Positions 28,280 to 38,960 of a stretch of DNA of 64,000 nt are shown here, piece after piece (positions within the stretch are counted from its first letter, which is position 1; every line of letters begins with the position of its first letter). Under the pieces are notes generated by a model. That model ran no database searches. It was not told the DNA's origin and worked only from the letters and a program-made list of their open reading frames with translations. The stretch lies in the NCBI GenBank assembly GCA_963835135.1, contig CAWIEF010000003.1, positions 558,001 through 622,000 on the forward strand. The letters run 5' to 3'. Origin of the DNA: JAVVHH01 sp963835135. GTDB lineage: Bacteria; Pseudomonadota; Alphaproteobacteria; Acetobacterales; Acetobacteraceae. Position numbers and translations under genes: made by a program.

Positions 28280-28386
28280 TCAGGCGGAGGCCCGTATAAC
28301 GAAGCTGCCTTGGAACCGCAATCCCGCCGAGGGAGCGACAGCATCTGGACTTGGCGCCGCTTTTCATGGCATCGAGCGGCAGGCAC

Positions 28387-28471
28387 GCGGGTGTGGTGGA
28401 ATTGGTAGACGCGCCGGACTCAAAATCCGGTTCCGCGAGGAGTGTCGGTTCGAGTCCGACCACCCGCACCA
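28387..28471 (+). tRNA. tRNA-Leu(CAA)
   Basis: An 85-base class II tRNA with encoded CCA. The acceptor stem GCGGGTG/CACCCGC pairs, the D loop is Leu-like (GGAATTGGTAGAC), the anticodon stem is CCGGA/TCCGG with loop CTCAAAA (anticodon CAA), and there is a long variable arm. It is divergent from tRNA-Asn across about 107 bp that should hold both promoters. Confidence 0.95.
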
Positions 28472-28480
28472 CTTCGTTTC

Positions 28481-28506
28481 GCGCGGCTGCCCCTGGCCAA
28501 CCGCGC
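28481..28506. terminator. Inverted repeat after tRNA-Leu / gapR
   Basis: GCGCGG (28481-28486) pairs with CCGCGC (28501-28506) across a 14-base loop, between the tRNA-Leu 3' end and the convergent gapR stop. GC-rich, no T-tract; only a candidate. Confidence 0.28.
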
Positions 28507-28512
28507 GCGCAC

Positions 28513-28785
28513 CTACATCCCGAGCGCGCGGCGGTAGAGGTCGAGCAGCGTTTCCGCCTCCTCGACGTCGGCCGGCTCCTTCTTGCGGATCGTGATGAGC
28601 TGGCGGATGACCTTCACGTCGAACCCGGCCGATTTCGCCTCGGCGTAGATGTCCTTGATGTCGGACCCCAGCGCCTTGCGCTCCTCCTCGAGCCGCTCGA
28701 TCCGCTCGATCAAGCTGCGCAGCCGGTCCGCCGCGATGCCGCCGACGTCAGGAGTGTCCGTTTCGGTTGTGTCCAGCGCCACCAT
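28513..28785 (-). CDS. gapR: GapR-family (DUF2312) DNA-binding protein
   Basis: 90 residues matching the alphaproteobacterial DUF2312 family: LRSLIERIERLEEERKALGSDIKDIYAEAKSAGFDVKVIRQLI. In Caulobacter, GapR binds overtwisted DNA ahead of replication forks and transcription; this homologue has the coiled-coil N-part and the C-terminal DNA-binding helices (RKKEPADVEEAETLLDLYRRAL). It is a marker for Alphaproteobacteria. The ATG at 28785 is the normal start. Confidence 0.9.
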   Translation of the reverse strand: MVALDTTETDTPDVGGIAADRLRSLIERIERLEEERKALGSDIKDIYAEAKSAGFDVKVIRQLITIRKKEPADVEEAETLLDLYRRALGM

Positions 28786-28835
28786 CTGCCTCGGTTTCAG
28801 GGGAACGCGGGCTTAGCTTTTCGGCGGGTGCGGGG

Positions 28836-29660
28836 TCAATCCTCGCCGAACAGAGCCCGGTGCAGCGCCGTCCAGCTCGCCTGGTCTGGTGCTGCGATCA
28901 GGCCGCCTTCGGTGCTGGCCGGGCTGTAGGGCGATCCGTCGAGCCGAGCCACGACGCCGCCGGCCTCGCGATACAGCAACTCGCCCGCGGCGTGATCCCA
29001 CGGCATCATGCGGTGATACACCAGGAAGTGGCACGATCCGGCCGACGCCAGCCGGTACTGGTGCGCCGCGCAGCGGTAATCCCACGCGCCGGCCAGCCGC
29101 GGTAAGCGGGCGCAAACCTGCGACCGGGTCGGTTCCGGCATGAAGCGCCACGACACCGCGCCATCCATCTCGCCCACCGGCGCCGGCGCGGCCACGTGCA
29201 GCGCGTCGGTGCCGCCGTCGCGGCGCTCCATCCAGGCGCCCTGGCCGGCACGTGCGACGGCGGTGTCGTCGCCGACCGGGTCATGGATCACGCCGGCGAC
29301 GGTGCGGCCGAAGCGCGTGACCGCGACCATCATGCCGAACAGCGGGAGCCCGGCGGCGAAGTTGGAGGTGCCGTCGATCGGGTCGAGGATGAAGCACAAC
29401 TCGGCCGAGCCGATGCGGCCGAGCAGCGAGGGGTCCCGCCCCGCCGCCTCCTCGCCGACGACGACGGCCCCGGGATGGCGCGCCAGCAGAGCCCGGGTGA
29501 GCTGCGCTTCGGCGGCTTCGTCGGCGACGGTGACGAGGTCGAGCCGGCCGGTTTTCGCCTGGACGTCCTCCGGCCGCAACGTGCGGAATCGCGGCATGAC
29601 CTCCGCCCGTCCCACCGCGCGCACGAGCGAGACGAGCTCCGTCAATTCCGAGTGGTTCAT
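28836..29660 (-). CDS. Inositol monophosphatase family protein
   Basis: A Mg2+-dependent sugar/nucleotide phosphatase fold of 274 residues. Metal-binding residues are present: Glu70-Glu71 (VGEEAA), Asp93 and Asp96 in LDPIDGTSNF, and the C-terminal PWDHAAGELL. The exact substrate (inositol-P, histidinol-P, PAP) cannot be told. Its ATG overlaps the hflX stop by 4 bp (ATGA). Confidence 0.88.
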   Translation of the reverse strand: MNHSELTELVSLVRAVGRAEVMPRFRTLRPEDVQAKTGRLDLVTVADEAAEAQLTRALLARHPGAVVVGEEAAGRDPSLLGRIGSAELCFILDPIDGTSNFAAGLPLFGMMVAVTRFGRTVAGVIHDPVGDDTAVARAGQGAWMERRDGGTDALHVAAPAPVGEMDGAVSWRFMPEPTRSQVCARLPRLAGAWDYRCAAHQYRLASAGSCHFLVYHRMMPWDHAAGELLYREAGGVVARLDGSPYSPASTEGGLIAAPDQASWTALHRALFGED

Positions 29661-30970
29661 GGCTGGTGGTCCCCCTCGAACCGGGCGCGGTCGGCCGGCA
29701 GCAGCCGCACCTGGACCCGCGTCCCATCGTCCCGGTCGTCGCGCGCGAGCACCTCGCCATGTTCGTACAGCCAGGCCAGCCGCGCGCCGTCGCTCGCCGC
29801 GAGATGGTAGTCGAGCACCTCCATGCTGGCCGAAATGCGCCCGTCGATCGCATCGCGTAGCGCATCGAGCCCGTCGCCGGTGATGGCCGAGACGGCGACG
29901 GCGCCCTCGCGCGCCTGCACCTCGGCGGCGCCCCCGAGCAGGTCGGCCTTGTTCAGCACCTCGATGGTCCGGCGCGGCCAGCCCTCGTCGAGCGCCCCCT
30001 CCTGCGAGCCATCAGCGCGCACCATCCCATCCAGCACGGCCACCACGTCCGCGCGCTGCGCCGCACTGTCCGGATGCGCCACGTCGCGCACGTGCAGGAT
30101 CACGTCGGCCTCGGCGACCTCCTCGAGCGTGGCGCGGAAGGCCTCGACGAGTTCGGTCGGCAGGTCGCTGATGAAGCCGACCGTGTCGGACAGGATGACC
30201 CTCCGATTCGAGGGCAGCCGGACGCCACGCATGGTCGGGTCGAGCGTGGCGAAGAGCTGGTCTTCGGCGTGCACCCGCGCCCCGGTCAGCGCGTTGAACA
30301 GCGTCGACTTGCCGGCATTGGTGTAGCCCACCAGGGCGATGATCGGATACGGCACCCGGCTGCGCGCGGCCCGGTGCAGCCCGCGGGTGCGGCGCACCTG
30401 CTCGAGCTCCTTCTTGAGCCGGACGATGCGGTCGCCGATCAGCCGCCGGTCGGCCTCGATCTGCGTCTCGCCGGGTCCGCCGAGGAAGCCGAAGCCGCCC
30501 CGCTGCCGTTCGAGATGTGTCCAGGAGCGGACCAGGCGGCTGCGCTGGTATTCCAGGTGCGCCAGCTCGACCTGCAGCGCGCCCTCGCGGGTGACCGCGC
30601 GCTCGCCGAAGATGTCGAGGATCAGCCCGGTGCGATCGATCACCTTGCAGTCCCAGGCGCGCTCGAGGTTGCGCTGCTGCACGGGGCTGAGCTGCGCGTC
30701 GACGACGGCGACCGAGACCTCGTTGGCGCCGATCGCCTGATGCACCGCCTCGACCTGCCCTTCCCCCAACAACGTCGACGAGCGGCGGGCGCGAAGCGGC
30801 AGCACGGCGGTGTGCACGACGACGAGGCCGATCGAGGCCGCCAGCCCGACCGCCTCGGCGAGCTGCGCGTCCGCGGCGCGCGACGCATCCTGCCGGAACG
30901 GACGTTCCCAGGGCAGGATGACGGCCGCGCGCGTCGGCGCGTCGGCCCGATGGACCGCGTTGTTAACCAG
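29657..30970 (-). CDS. hflX: Ribosome-associated GTPase HflX, no canonical start
   Basis: Ribosome-splitting GTPase. GxGFxGPGETQIEADRR (glycine-rich linker), P-loop GYTNAGKST, DTVGFISDLP and NKADL are clear. The first ATG/GTG/TTG in frame is GTG 30817, but the same frame continues upstream without a stop and encodes residues that fit the HflX N-terminal domain (AAVILPWERPF, AQLAEAVGLAASIGLVVVH), so translation must start further up. The only plausible site is CTG at 30970, which overlaps the hfq stop and gives 437 residues (E. coli HflX 426). I annotate to that codon. Confidence in the gene is high, in the start low. Confidence 0.88.
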   Translation of the reverse strand: MVNNAVHRADAPTRAAVILPWERPFRQDASRAADAQLAEAVGLAASIGLVVVHTAVLPLRARRSSTLLGEGQVEAVHQAIGANEVSVAVVDAQLSPVQQRNLERAWDCKVIDRTGLILDIFGERAVTREGALQVELAHLEYQRSRLVRSWTHLERQRGGFGFLGGPGETQIEADRRLIGDRIVRLKKELEQVRRTRGLHRAARSRVPYPIIALVGYTNAGKSTLFNALTGARVHAEDQLFATLDPTMRGVRLPSNRRVILSDTVGFISDLPTELVEAFRATLEEVAEADVILHVRDVAHPDSAAQRADVVAVLDGMVRADGSQEGALDEGWPRRTIEVLNKADLLGGAAEVQAREGAVAVSAITGDGLDALRDAIDGRISASMEVLDYHLAASDGARLAWLYEHGEVLARDDRDDGTRVQVRLLPADRARFEGDHQP

Positions 30971-31238
30971 CGTCGGCGGCAGCCGCCTGCTCCAGGCCGC
31001 CCTCGGCCTTGCTGGCGTCGAACAGCTGGATCGGCGCGCCCGGCATGACGGTGCTGATCGCGTGCTTGTAGACGAGCTGGGTGTGCCCGTCGCGCCGCAG
31101 CAGCACGGAGAAGTTGTCGAACCAGGTGATGATGCCCTGCAGCTTCACCCCGTTGACGAGGAAGACGGTGACCGGCGTCTTGGCGCGGCGCACATGATTC
31201 AGGAAGACGTCCTGAACGTTTTGGGACTCTTTGGCCAC
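30963..31238 (-). CDS. hfq: RNA chaperone Hfq
   Basis: A 91-residue Sm-like protein that forms hexameric rings and pairs sRNAs with mRNAs. The sequence matches Hfq from SQNVQDVFLNHVRR through ITWFDNFSVLLRR to YKHAISTVMP, with a short Ala-rich tail. The start is GTG 31238, with AAGGA 7-8 bases upstream. hfq-hflX order is conserved across proteobacteria, and the two probably share a transcript. Confidence 0.96.
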   Translation of the reverse strand: MAKESQNVQDVFLNHVRRAKTPVTVFLVNGVKLQGIITWFDNFSVLLRRDGHTQLVYKHAISTVMPGAPIQLFDASKAEGGLEQAAAADAG

Positions 31239-31387
31239 GTTCGTGTCCTTTGTTGTCCATGCCGGTTGGCCCGGCACGACTGTTGTCCGAAACCGGTAGT
31301 CCGGCCGGAGAGTATCACCCGCCTCCAACGGACGGCCCGCCCAATCTAGCCATGTGCACGGCCGCCGCAACCACACCGTTCGGTGGG

Positions 31388-31807
31388 CTAAAAAGCGCTG
31401 CAGGCCGGCGTGCTCACGATACCGACCGAGCGCTGGTCGAAACGGTGGCGATAGGCGTCGGCGATGGCGGCGATCGCCGCGCGGAACGCCGGGCTGTCGG
31501 GAGAGGCGACGACCAGCACCTCGGTCGGCTCGCGGCCGATCACCCGGGTGGTCGGGTCCTGCCACTGCCCGGACGCGGCATAGAGGGTGAAGCCGCCCGG
31601 CAGCGACGCGGTGATGGTATCGGCGACGAAGCGCTCCCAGGCGCGGCGGCTGATCAGGCCGGGGCTGCCGGAGGCGCGGCCGACGCTCTGGCCGAAAAAC
31701 ATCTGCACGACGAGTTGGACCGATTGGCCGGCGAAGGGGCAGGACGGCGCCTGCGCCCAGGCCGGCGCGGTCCATAGCGCGAGCAGCAGCAGCGCGAGCC
31801 GCCTCAC
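31388..31807 (-). CDS. Exported DUF3574-like protein
   Basis: 139 residues with a signal peptide (ALLLLALWTAPAWA) at the N-terminus. The mature chain contains LISRRAWERFVADTITASLPGGFTLYAASGQW and EPTEVLVV, matching my recollection of DUF3574, a periplasmic family of unknown function. The GTG start overlaps the stop of the upstream M20 gene by 3-4 bp (GTGA). Two Cys (one near each end) could be disulfide-bonded. Confidence 0.75.
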   Translation of the reverse strand: MRRLALLLLALWTAPAWAQAPSCPFAGQSVQLVVQMFFGQSVGRASGSPGLISRRAWERFVADTITASLPGGFTLYAASGQWQDPTTRVIGREPTEVLVVASPDSPAFRAAIAAIADAYRHRFDQRSVGIVSTPACSAF

Positions 31808-33084
31808 GACGCGCGCTCCAGCCCGCACCAGGCGGCGATCGTCAGCGCCAGCACGGCGGTGACCTGGTGCACCGTGTCCAGCCCCACGCTCTCGTCGATG
31901 CCATGGATGTTGTCGCTGTCGGGCCCGTAGCACGCCGCCTCGATGCCGCCGAGCGCGTAATGCCGCGCATCGGTCAGCCCGGCGGCGGCATAGTGCGGCA
32001 CCGCCTGTCCGGTCAGCCGCCGATGCTGGTCGGCGATCGCTCGGCTGATCGCCTGCTCGGGCGGGAAAACGCAGCCATCGGCCATGAAGCCGGCGAACCG
32101 CACCGAGAGCCGGGCGCCGCGCAGCCGCTCGTCGGTCTCGGCGTCGGCGACCAGGCGCTCGATCTCGGCGCGGACGTCGTGGCAGGACTGGCCGGGCATG
32201 ACGCCGACCCGAACGCCCAACGTGGTCTCGGTCGGCACCGAGGAGTTCCACTCGCCCCCTTGCAGCGTGCCGATATTGACGTTGATCGGATGGTTGTCGG
32301 CGGCGAACGCGGGATGGCGGTGCTCGGCGCGGTTGAGCTGGTCCTCCAGCGTGCGGAACCGCTCCATGACGACATAGGCCGCCTCGATCGCGTTGACGCC
32401 CTCGTGCTTGTTGCGCACGTGCGCGGGCTTGCCGACCACCGTGACCCAGGCCCAGACGACGCCCACCTCGGCGACATAGAGGGCGGGATAGCCCGGACCG
32501 GGTTCGGGGATCAGGCAGGCCTCCGGGCGCGGCAGCGCGTGCATGACGGCAAACGCGCCATTGCCGGTGCACTCCTCCTCGATCACGGCGGCCAACTGCA
32601 GCTCCGCCGCCGGCTGCCATCCGGCCCGGCGCAGCGCCACCAGCGCCATCACCATCGACGCGCAGCCGGCCTTCATGTCGGCCGCCCCCCTTCCATACAT
32701 CCGGCCGTCGCGGATGCTGGGCGTGAACGGCGGCGTGGTCCACAGCCGCTCCGGCCCGGTCGGCACCACGTCCACATGCCCCTGCAGCAGCAGCGACCGT
32801 CCGCTGGCCCGCCGTGGCCGGTGCACCGCCACGACATTCTCCCGCCCCGCGTACTCGATCAACGGCGGCGACCACCCTGGAAGGGCCTCCAGCGCCGCCG
32901 GGTCGACCGCCACGCGGGTCGGCGTGAGCCCGGCATCGCGGAATGCCATCTCCATCACCGCCAGCGCCCCCTGCTCGGCCCCGAGCACGCTCGGCTCGCG
33001 CACGAGTGCGTCCAGCAGCGCCACCGTCTCCGCCCCGACCCCTCGCACGGCGTCCAGGATCCCTGTCTCTGTCTGTGTATCCAT
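31804..33084 (-). CDS. M20-family deacylase (ArgE/DapE type)
   Basis: A zinc-dependent amidohydrolase of 426 residues. The metal site is visible: GHVDVVP (His), GRGAADMKAG (bridging Asp), EEECTGNGA (Glu-Glu), and a C-terminal DNIHGIDES (His). The closest known types are acetylornithine/succinyl-diaminopimelate deacylases; sequence alone does not decide the acyl donor. It overlaps the DUF3574 gene and is divergent from mutL. Confidence 0.85.
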   Translation of the reverse strand: MDTQTETGILDAVRGVGAETVALLDALVREPSVLGAEQGALAVMEMAFRDAGLTPTRVAVDPAALEALPGWSPPLIEYAGRENVVAVHRPRRASGRSLLLQGHVDVVPTGPERLWTTPPFTPSIRDGRMYGRGAADMKAGCASMVMALVALRRAGWQPAAELQLAAVIEEECTGNGAFAVMHALPRPEACLIPEPGPGYPALYVAEVGVVWAWVTVVGKPAHVRNKHEGVNAIEAAYVVMERFRTLEDQLNRAEHRHPAFAADNHPINVNIGTLQGGEWNSSVPTETTLGVRVGVMPGQSCHDVRAEIERLVADAETDERLRGARLSVRFAGFMADGCVFPPEQAISRAIADQHRRLTGQAVPHYAAAGLTDARHYALGGIEAACYGPDSDNIHGIDESVGLDTVHQVTAVLALTIAAWCGLERAS

Positions 33085-33146
33085 GCCGAAACTCTACGGC
33101 GGTGAGACCGCCTGGCAACTGGCCACTAGCCCCTGTACACTGAGTC

Positions 33147-34871
<1,725 letters not shown>

Positions 34872-34920
34872 TGGGAGGGCTCACGCCTACCTGGCACCGG
34901 TCTCAGCCGTAGGGTGGGTT

Positions 34921-35471
34921 TTAGCCCATCAAATCCCCAGACCGCCACGCCACCATGCGCGCTTTGCCGTGCGTCCAATCGGCCAGCAACTCTGCGGCCG
35001 GCGCCGCCTCGTCGCGCCCGAGCTCCGCAACCACCAGCGCCCCCGGCGCGATCCACCCCGCGCGGGCGAGCGCCGCCACCGCCGGCCCGATCAACCCGGC
35101 CGCATAGGGTGGATCGAGGAACACCAGTCCGCAGGGTTGGCCCGGTGGCGGCCGCAGCGCATCGCCGGCGATGACCCGGCCCTTGCCGTCCGCGGCGGCC
35201 ACGTTGCGCCGCAGAGCCAGCAGCGCCTTGGCGTCGTTCTCGATGAACACCGCCGAGGCCGCGCCACGCGACAGCGCCTCGAGCCCAAGCGCGCCGGTGC
35301 CGGCAAACGCGTCCAGCACCGCCGCATCCTCGATGGCCTCGCGCCCGGCCCACGCCGCATGCAGCAATCGGTCGAACAGCGCCTGCCGCACCCGATCCGC
35401 CGTCGGGCGGGTCCCCTCCCCGTCCGGCACAATCAGCGTCCGGCCGCGCCAAGCGCCGGCGATGATGCGCA

Positions 35472-35472
<1 letters not shown>
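34921..35472 (-). CDS. rsmD: 16S rRNA (guanine966-N2)-methyltransferase
   Basis: 183 residues; SAM-dependent methyltransferase that modifies G966 in the 30S P site. Motifs: RIIAGAWRGR at the N-terminus, DAFAGTGALGLEALSRGA (SAM), IENDAKA, and catalytic DPPY at 120-123. The ATG shares one base with the rluB stop (TGATG). It is last of a three-gene operon. Confidence 0.95.
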
Positions 35473-36235
<763 letters not shown>

Positions 36236-36236
<1 letters not shown>

Positions 36237-36955
36237 CAGCCGGACGCGGCGACCAGGGCCTGGAAGATCTTGGCGTCGGCCGGGTCGATGAGGAACTCCG
36301 GATGCCACTGCACGCCGAGGCAGAACGCATAGCGCGGGTCCTCGACCCCTTCGATCACGCCATCCGGCGCGGTCGCGTTGACGACGGCGAATTTCCCGGG
36401 CGTGGCGACCGCCTGATGGTGCGCGGAATTGACCTGCATCGTCTCCACCCCGGCGATCCGCGCCAGCAGCGTGCCGGGCGCCACCGCCACCGCATGGCTC
36501 GCTTGGTCGCGTGGGCTTTTCTGCTCGTGCTCGAGCGCGTCGGCCACGCTGTCCGGGATATGCTGCAGCAGCGTGCCGCCGAGGGCGACCGCCAGCAGTT
36601 GCTGGCCGCCGCAGATGCCGAGCACCGGCTTGTCGCGGGCCAGCGCGCCGCGGACCAGCGCGAGTTCGGCCGCCGTGCGCTCCTCCTTCAGCGTGACGGT
36701 GGCGTGCCGGTTCTGCTCGCCATATAGGCCGGGATCGACGTCGAACGCGCCGCCGGTGACGACCAGCGCGTCGATGGCGTTGAGGTAGTCGTGCGCGAGC
36801 GCCGGGTCGTGCGGCAGGGCGACCGGCAGGCCGCCGAAACGGGCGATGGCGGTGGCGTAATTGGCGCGCAGCGCGTACCAGGGGAACTTCGAGTAGCCGC
36901 CAGGCGGCTCGGCGTCGAGGGTGACGCCGATAACGGGTCGGATGCGAGCGCTCAT
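36236..36955 (-). CDS. Class I glutamine amidotransferase-like gamma-glutamyl hydrolase (PuuD type)
   Basis: 239 residues. The catalytic triad is visible: Cys115 in GICGGQQLL, His218 and Glu220 in GVQWHPEF. The family includes gamma-glutamyl-GABA hydrolase of putrescine breakdown, but no other puu gene is here, so the substrate is open. The ATG at 36955 almost abuts the tadA region on the other strand. Confidence 0.88.
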
Positions 36956-37001
36956 GCCGGGGTCAGTAGCCCCGCCGGGGGATGGCGGGCAAGCGGATGC
37001 G

Positions 37002-37454
37002 ATGGAGCGGGCGTTGCGCGAGGCGCGACGGGCCGAGGGCGAGGTGCCGGTGGGCGCCGTCGTGCTCGGGCCGGACGGGGCCGTGCTGGCCGCCGCCGGC
37101 AACCGCGTGGAGCGCGACCACGATGCCTCGGCGCATGCCGAGCTACTGGCGATGCGCGCGGCGGCACGGCGTCTCGGCTCACCCCGGCTGCTCGGCTGCA
37201 TGCTGGTGGTGACGCTGGAGCCCTGCCCGATGTGCGCCGCGGCGGCGGTGCATTTCCGGATCGGCCGGGTGGTGTTCGGCGCCTATGACCCGAAGGGCGG
37301 CGGCGTCGATCATGGGCCGCGCGTGTTCGACCAGCCCGGATGCCTGCACCGGCCGGAGGTCATCGGCGGCGTCCGCGAACAGGAGTGCGGGGCGCTGCTG
37401 CGGGCGTTCTTCCAGGAGCGGCGCTCGGTCAGCCCTGGTATTGCGCGTCGGTGA
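37002..37454 (+). CDS. tadA: tRNA-specific adenosine deaminase TadA
   Basis: Deaminates wobble A34 to inosine in tRNA-Arg(ACG). The 150-residue protein has the zinc/catalytic signature HAELL (His45, Glu47) and PCPMC (Cys75, Cys78). Start 37002 is chosen because the alternative ATG at 36954 would overlap the start codon of the divergent amidotransferase gene and lacks a ribosome site. The MERALREARR helix then matches the TadA N-terminus. The 3' end overlaps the convergent cupin gene by 26 bp. Confidence 0.92.
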   Translation: MERALREARRAEGEVPVGAVVLGPDGAVLAAAGNRVERDHDASAHAELLAMRAAARRLGSPRLLGCMLVVTLEPCPMCAAAAVHFRIGRVVFGAYDPKGGGVDHGPRVFDQPGCLHRPEVIGGVREQECGALLRAFFQERRSVSPGIARR

Positions 37455-37824
37455 CGTGCTCCAACCACTCGACCGGCGATCCGTTGAGCTTTTCTTGGAT
37501 GGCGATGTGGCTCATCGCGGTTGCTGGCGCGGCGCCATGCCAGTGCTTTTCGCCGGCCGGGAAGAAGACCACGTCGCCGGGGCGGATCTCCTCGATCGGG
37601 CCGCCGTCACGCTGCGCCCGGCCGCAGCCGGCGGTGACGATCAGCGTTTGACCGAGCGGATGGGTGTGCCAGGCCGTGCGCGCGCCGGGCTCGAACGTGA
37701 CCAGCGCCATCGCGACCCGGGCCGGGTCGGGCGGCGTGAACAGCGGATCGATCCGCACGGTCCCGGTGAAATAATCGGCAGACCCCTTGCCGGACGGCTG
37801 GCTGCCGCTGCGCTTGATCTCCAT
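37429..37824 (-). CDS. Cupin protein, (R)-mandelonitrile lyase (GtHNL)-like
   Basis: 131-residue single-domain cupin. Metal ligands are His53, His55, Gln59 and His94, the set reported for the manganese-dependent hydroxynitrile lyase GtHNL; the surrounding TAWHTHPLGQTLIVTAGCG and GEKHWHGA segments also match that group. Many relatives are probably not lyases in vivo, so the true role is open. An AAGGAG 6 bases before ATG 37824 fixes the start. Confidence 0.85.
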   Translation of the reverse strand: MEIKRSGSQPSGKGSADYFTGTVRIDPLFTPPDPARVAMALVTFEPGARTAWHTHPLGQTLIVTAGCGRAQRDGGPIEEIRPGDVVFFPAGEKHWHGAAPATAMSHIAIQEKLNGSPVEWLEHVTDAQYQG

Positions 37825-37847
37825 GACGGTCTCCTTGTGATTAAATC

Positions 37848-38960
37848 TTACTCGGCGCATGGCCCGATCGCCGCGCCGTCATCGATCATGCCAAGCAGGC
37901 ACGCGGCATATTTGGCCGTGAACGCCGGGCTCGTGGCAGCGCCGTGGCCATTCTGCCCGACCATCGCGGGATCGTCGTTGAAGTAGGCATGCCCGTTCGG
38001 CAGTTGAGTGCGCCAGAGTTGGCGCGTCGTCTCCACCAATCGGCCAGCCAAGGGGTTGAATGGATCCTGGCTGAAGAAGAACACGGCAGCCGGCATACTG
38101 CCTCCAACCGCGGAGGCGTCCGCCAGCCAGCGCTGCGGCCCGACGGTCGACGCATAGACGGAATCGCCGCTGGCGGCCGGGGAGAAGCCGATCACGGCGG
38201 ACACCTTTGCCGCGGTGGCCGGATCGCGCAGCAGCTCGAATGATTGCATCGCGCCGCGGGACTGGCCGGACAGCACGATCTTGCGATAGCCGGCCTGCGC
38301 GGCAGTGTCGATTCCGGCCGGCATGCGGCGTAAAGCGGTCGAAAGGTCGTCGGCGCAGGGATCCCGATCGAACCGCACGACGTCCCAGCCTGCCTGGTTC
38401 ATCAGCGTGATCACCGCCGGCGGCGCGAACCGGGCGCCATTGTCGGCGCACGCTCTGCCCGTTCCATGCGACCACACGATGATGCCCTTCGCCGTCGCGG
38501 GACCATGAAAGGTGAACTCCGGCGACGGCGTGAACGGGCCCAGCGCGCGACCGCGGAACGGCAGCGTGTAGGCGGCCGGCGGATAGACGATCTCCGTATT
38601 GATCGCATACAGAACACAGCCGGCCTCGCCGGGGCCGACCGGTGATCGCGCGCAGCCCTCCATCGCCTTTGCGGCCGCGGCGTCGGCGTCGGCGTAGCCG
38701 AAGGCGAAGCCGAAATGATGCTCGGAAGCGGCAAAGGCGCGGTTCAAGCGCGCGGCCAAAAAGCGGTTCTGCCAGGCGTTCCGCACCCGCTCGTCAGAGC
38801 CCGGCCCATGGTAAATCGTAAACGGCTCCAGCTCGGCCGCAGTGTGCGGCGTCGGCTTCAGCGACGACGGGGGTGCCACATGCGAGAACTGCTCGCCGCC
38901 GATCGACGCGCACCCGGCGAGCGCAGCCAAGAGGCCGAGCGCGAGATGCCCAGCCGTCAT
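37848..38960 (-). CDS. Lipoprotein alpha/beta hydrolase
   Basis: 370 residues. A lipoprotein signal (LALGLLAALAGC, Cys17) implies membrane anchoring, probably to the outer membrane or periplasmic face. The mature protein is an alpha/beta hydrolase: IIVWSHGTG, WDVVRFDRDPC and nucleophile elbow GQSRG (Ser), with a late FNDDPAMVGQNGHGA His. Substrate unknown. The ATG overlaps the purD stop (ATGA), so the gene is co-expressed with purD. Confidence 0.78.
   Translation of the reverse strand: MTAGHLALGLLAALAGCASIGGEQFSHVAPPSSLKPTPHTAAELEPFTIYHGPGSDERVRNAWQNRFLAARLNRAFAASEHHFGFAFGYADADAAAAKAMEGCARSPVGPGEAGCVLYAINTEIVYPPAAYTLPFRGRALGPFTPSPEFTFHGPATAKGIIVWSHGTGRACADNGARFAPPAVITLMNQAGWDVVRFDRDPCADDLSTALRRMPAGIDTAAQAGYRKIVLSGQSRGAMQSFELLRDPATAAKVSAVIGFSPAASGDSVYASTVGPQRWLADASAVGGSMPAAVFFFSQDPFNPLAGRLVETTRQLWRTQLPNGHAYFNDDPAMVGQNGHGAATSPAFTAKYAACLLGMIDDGAAIGPCAE

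Noticed and set aside
36954..37001. Upstream ATG for tadA
   Set aside because: Would overlap the start codon of the divergent amidotransferase gene and lacks a ribosome site; the downstream ATG matches TadA N-termini.
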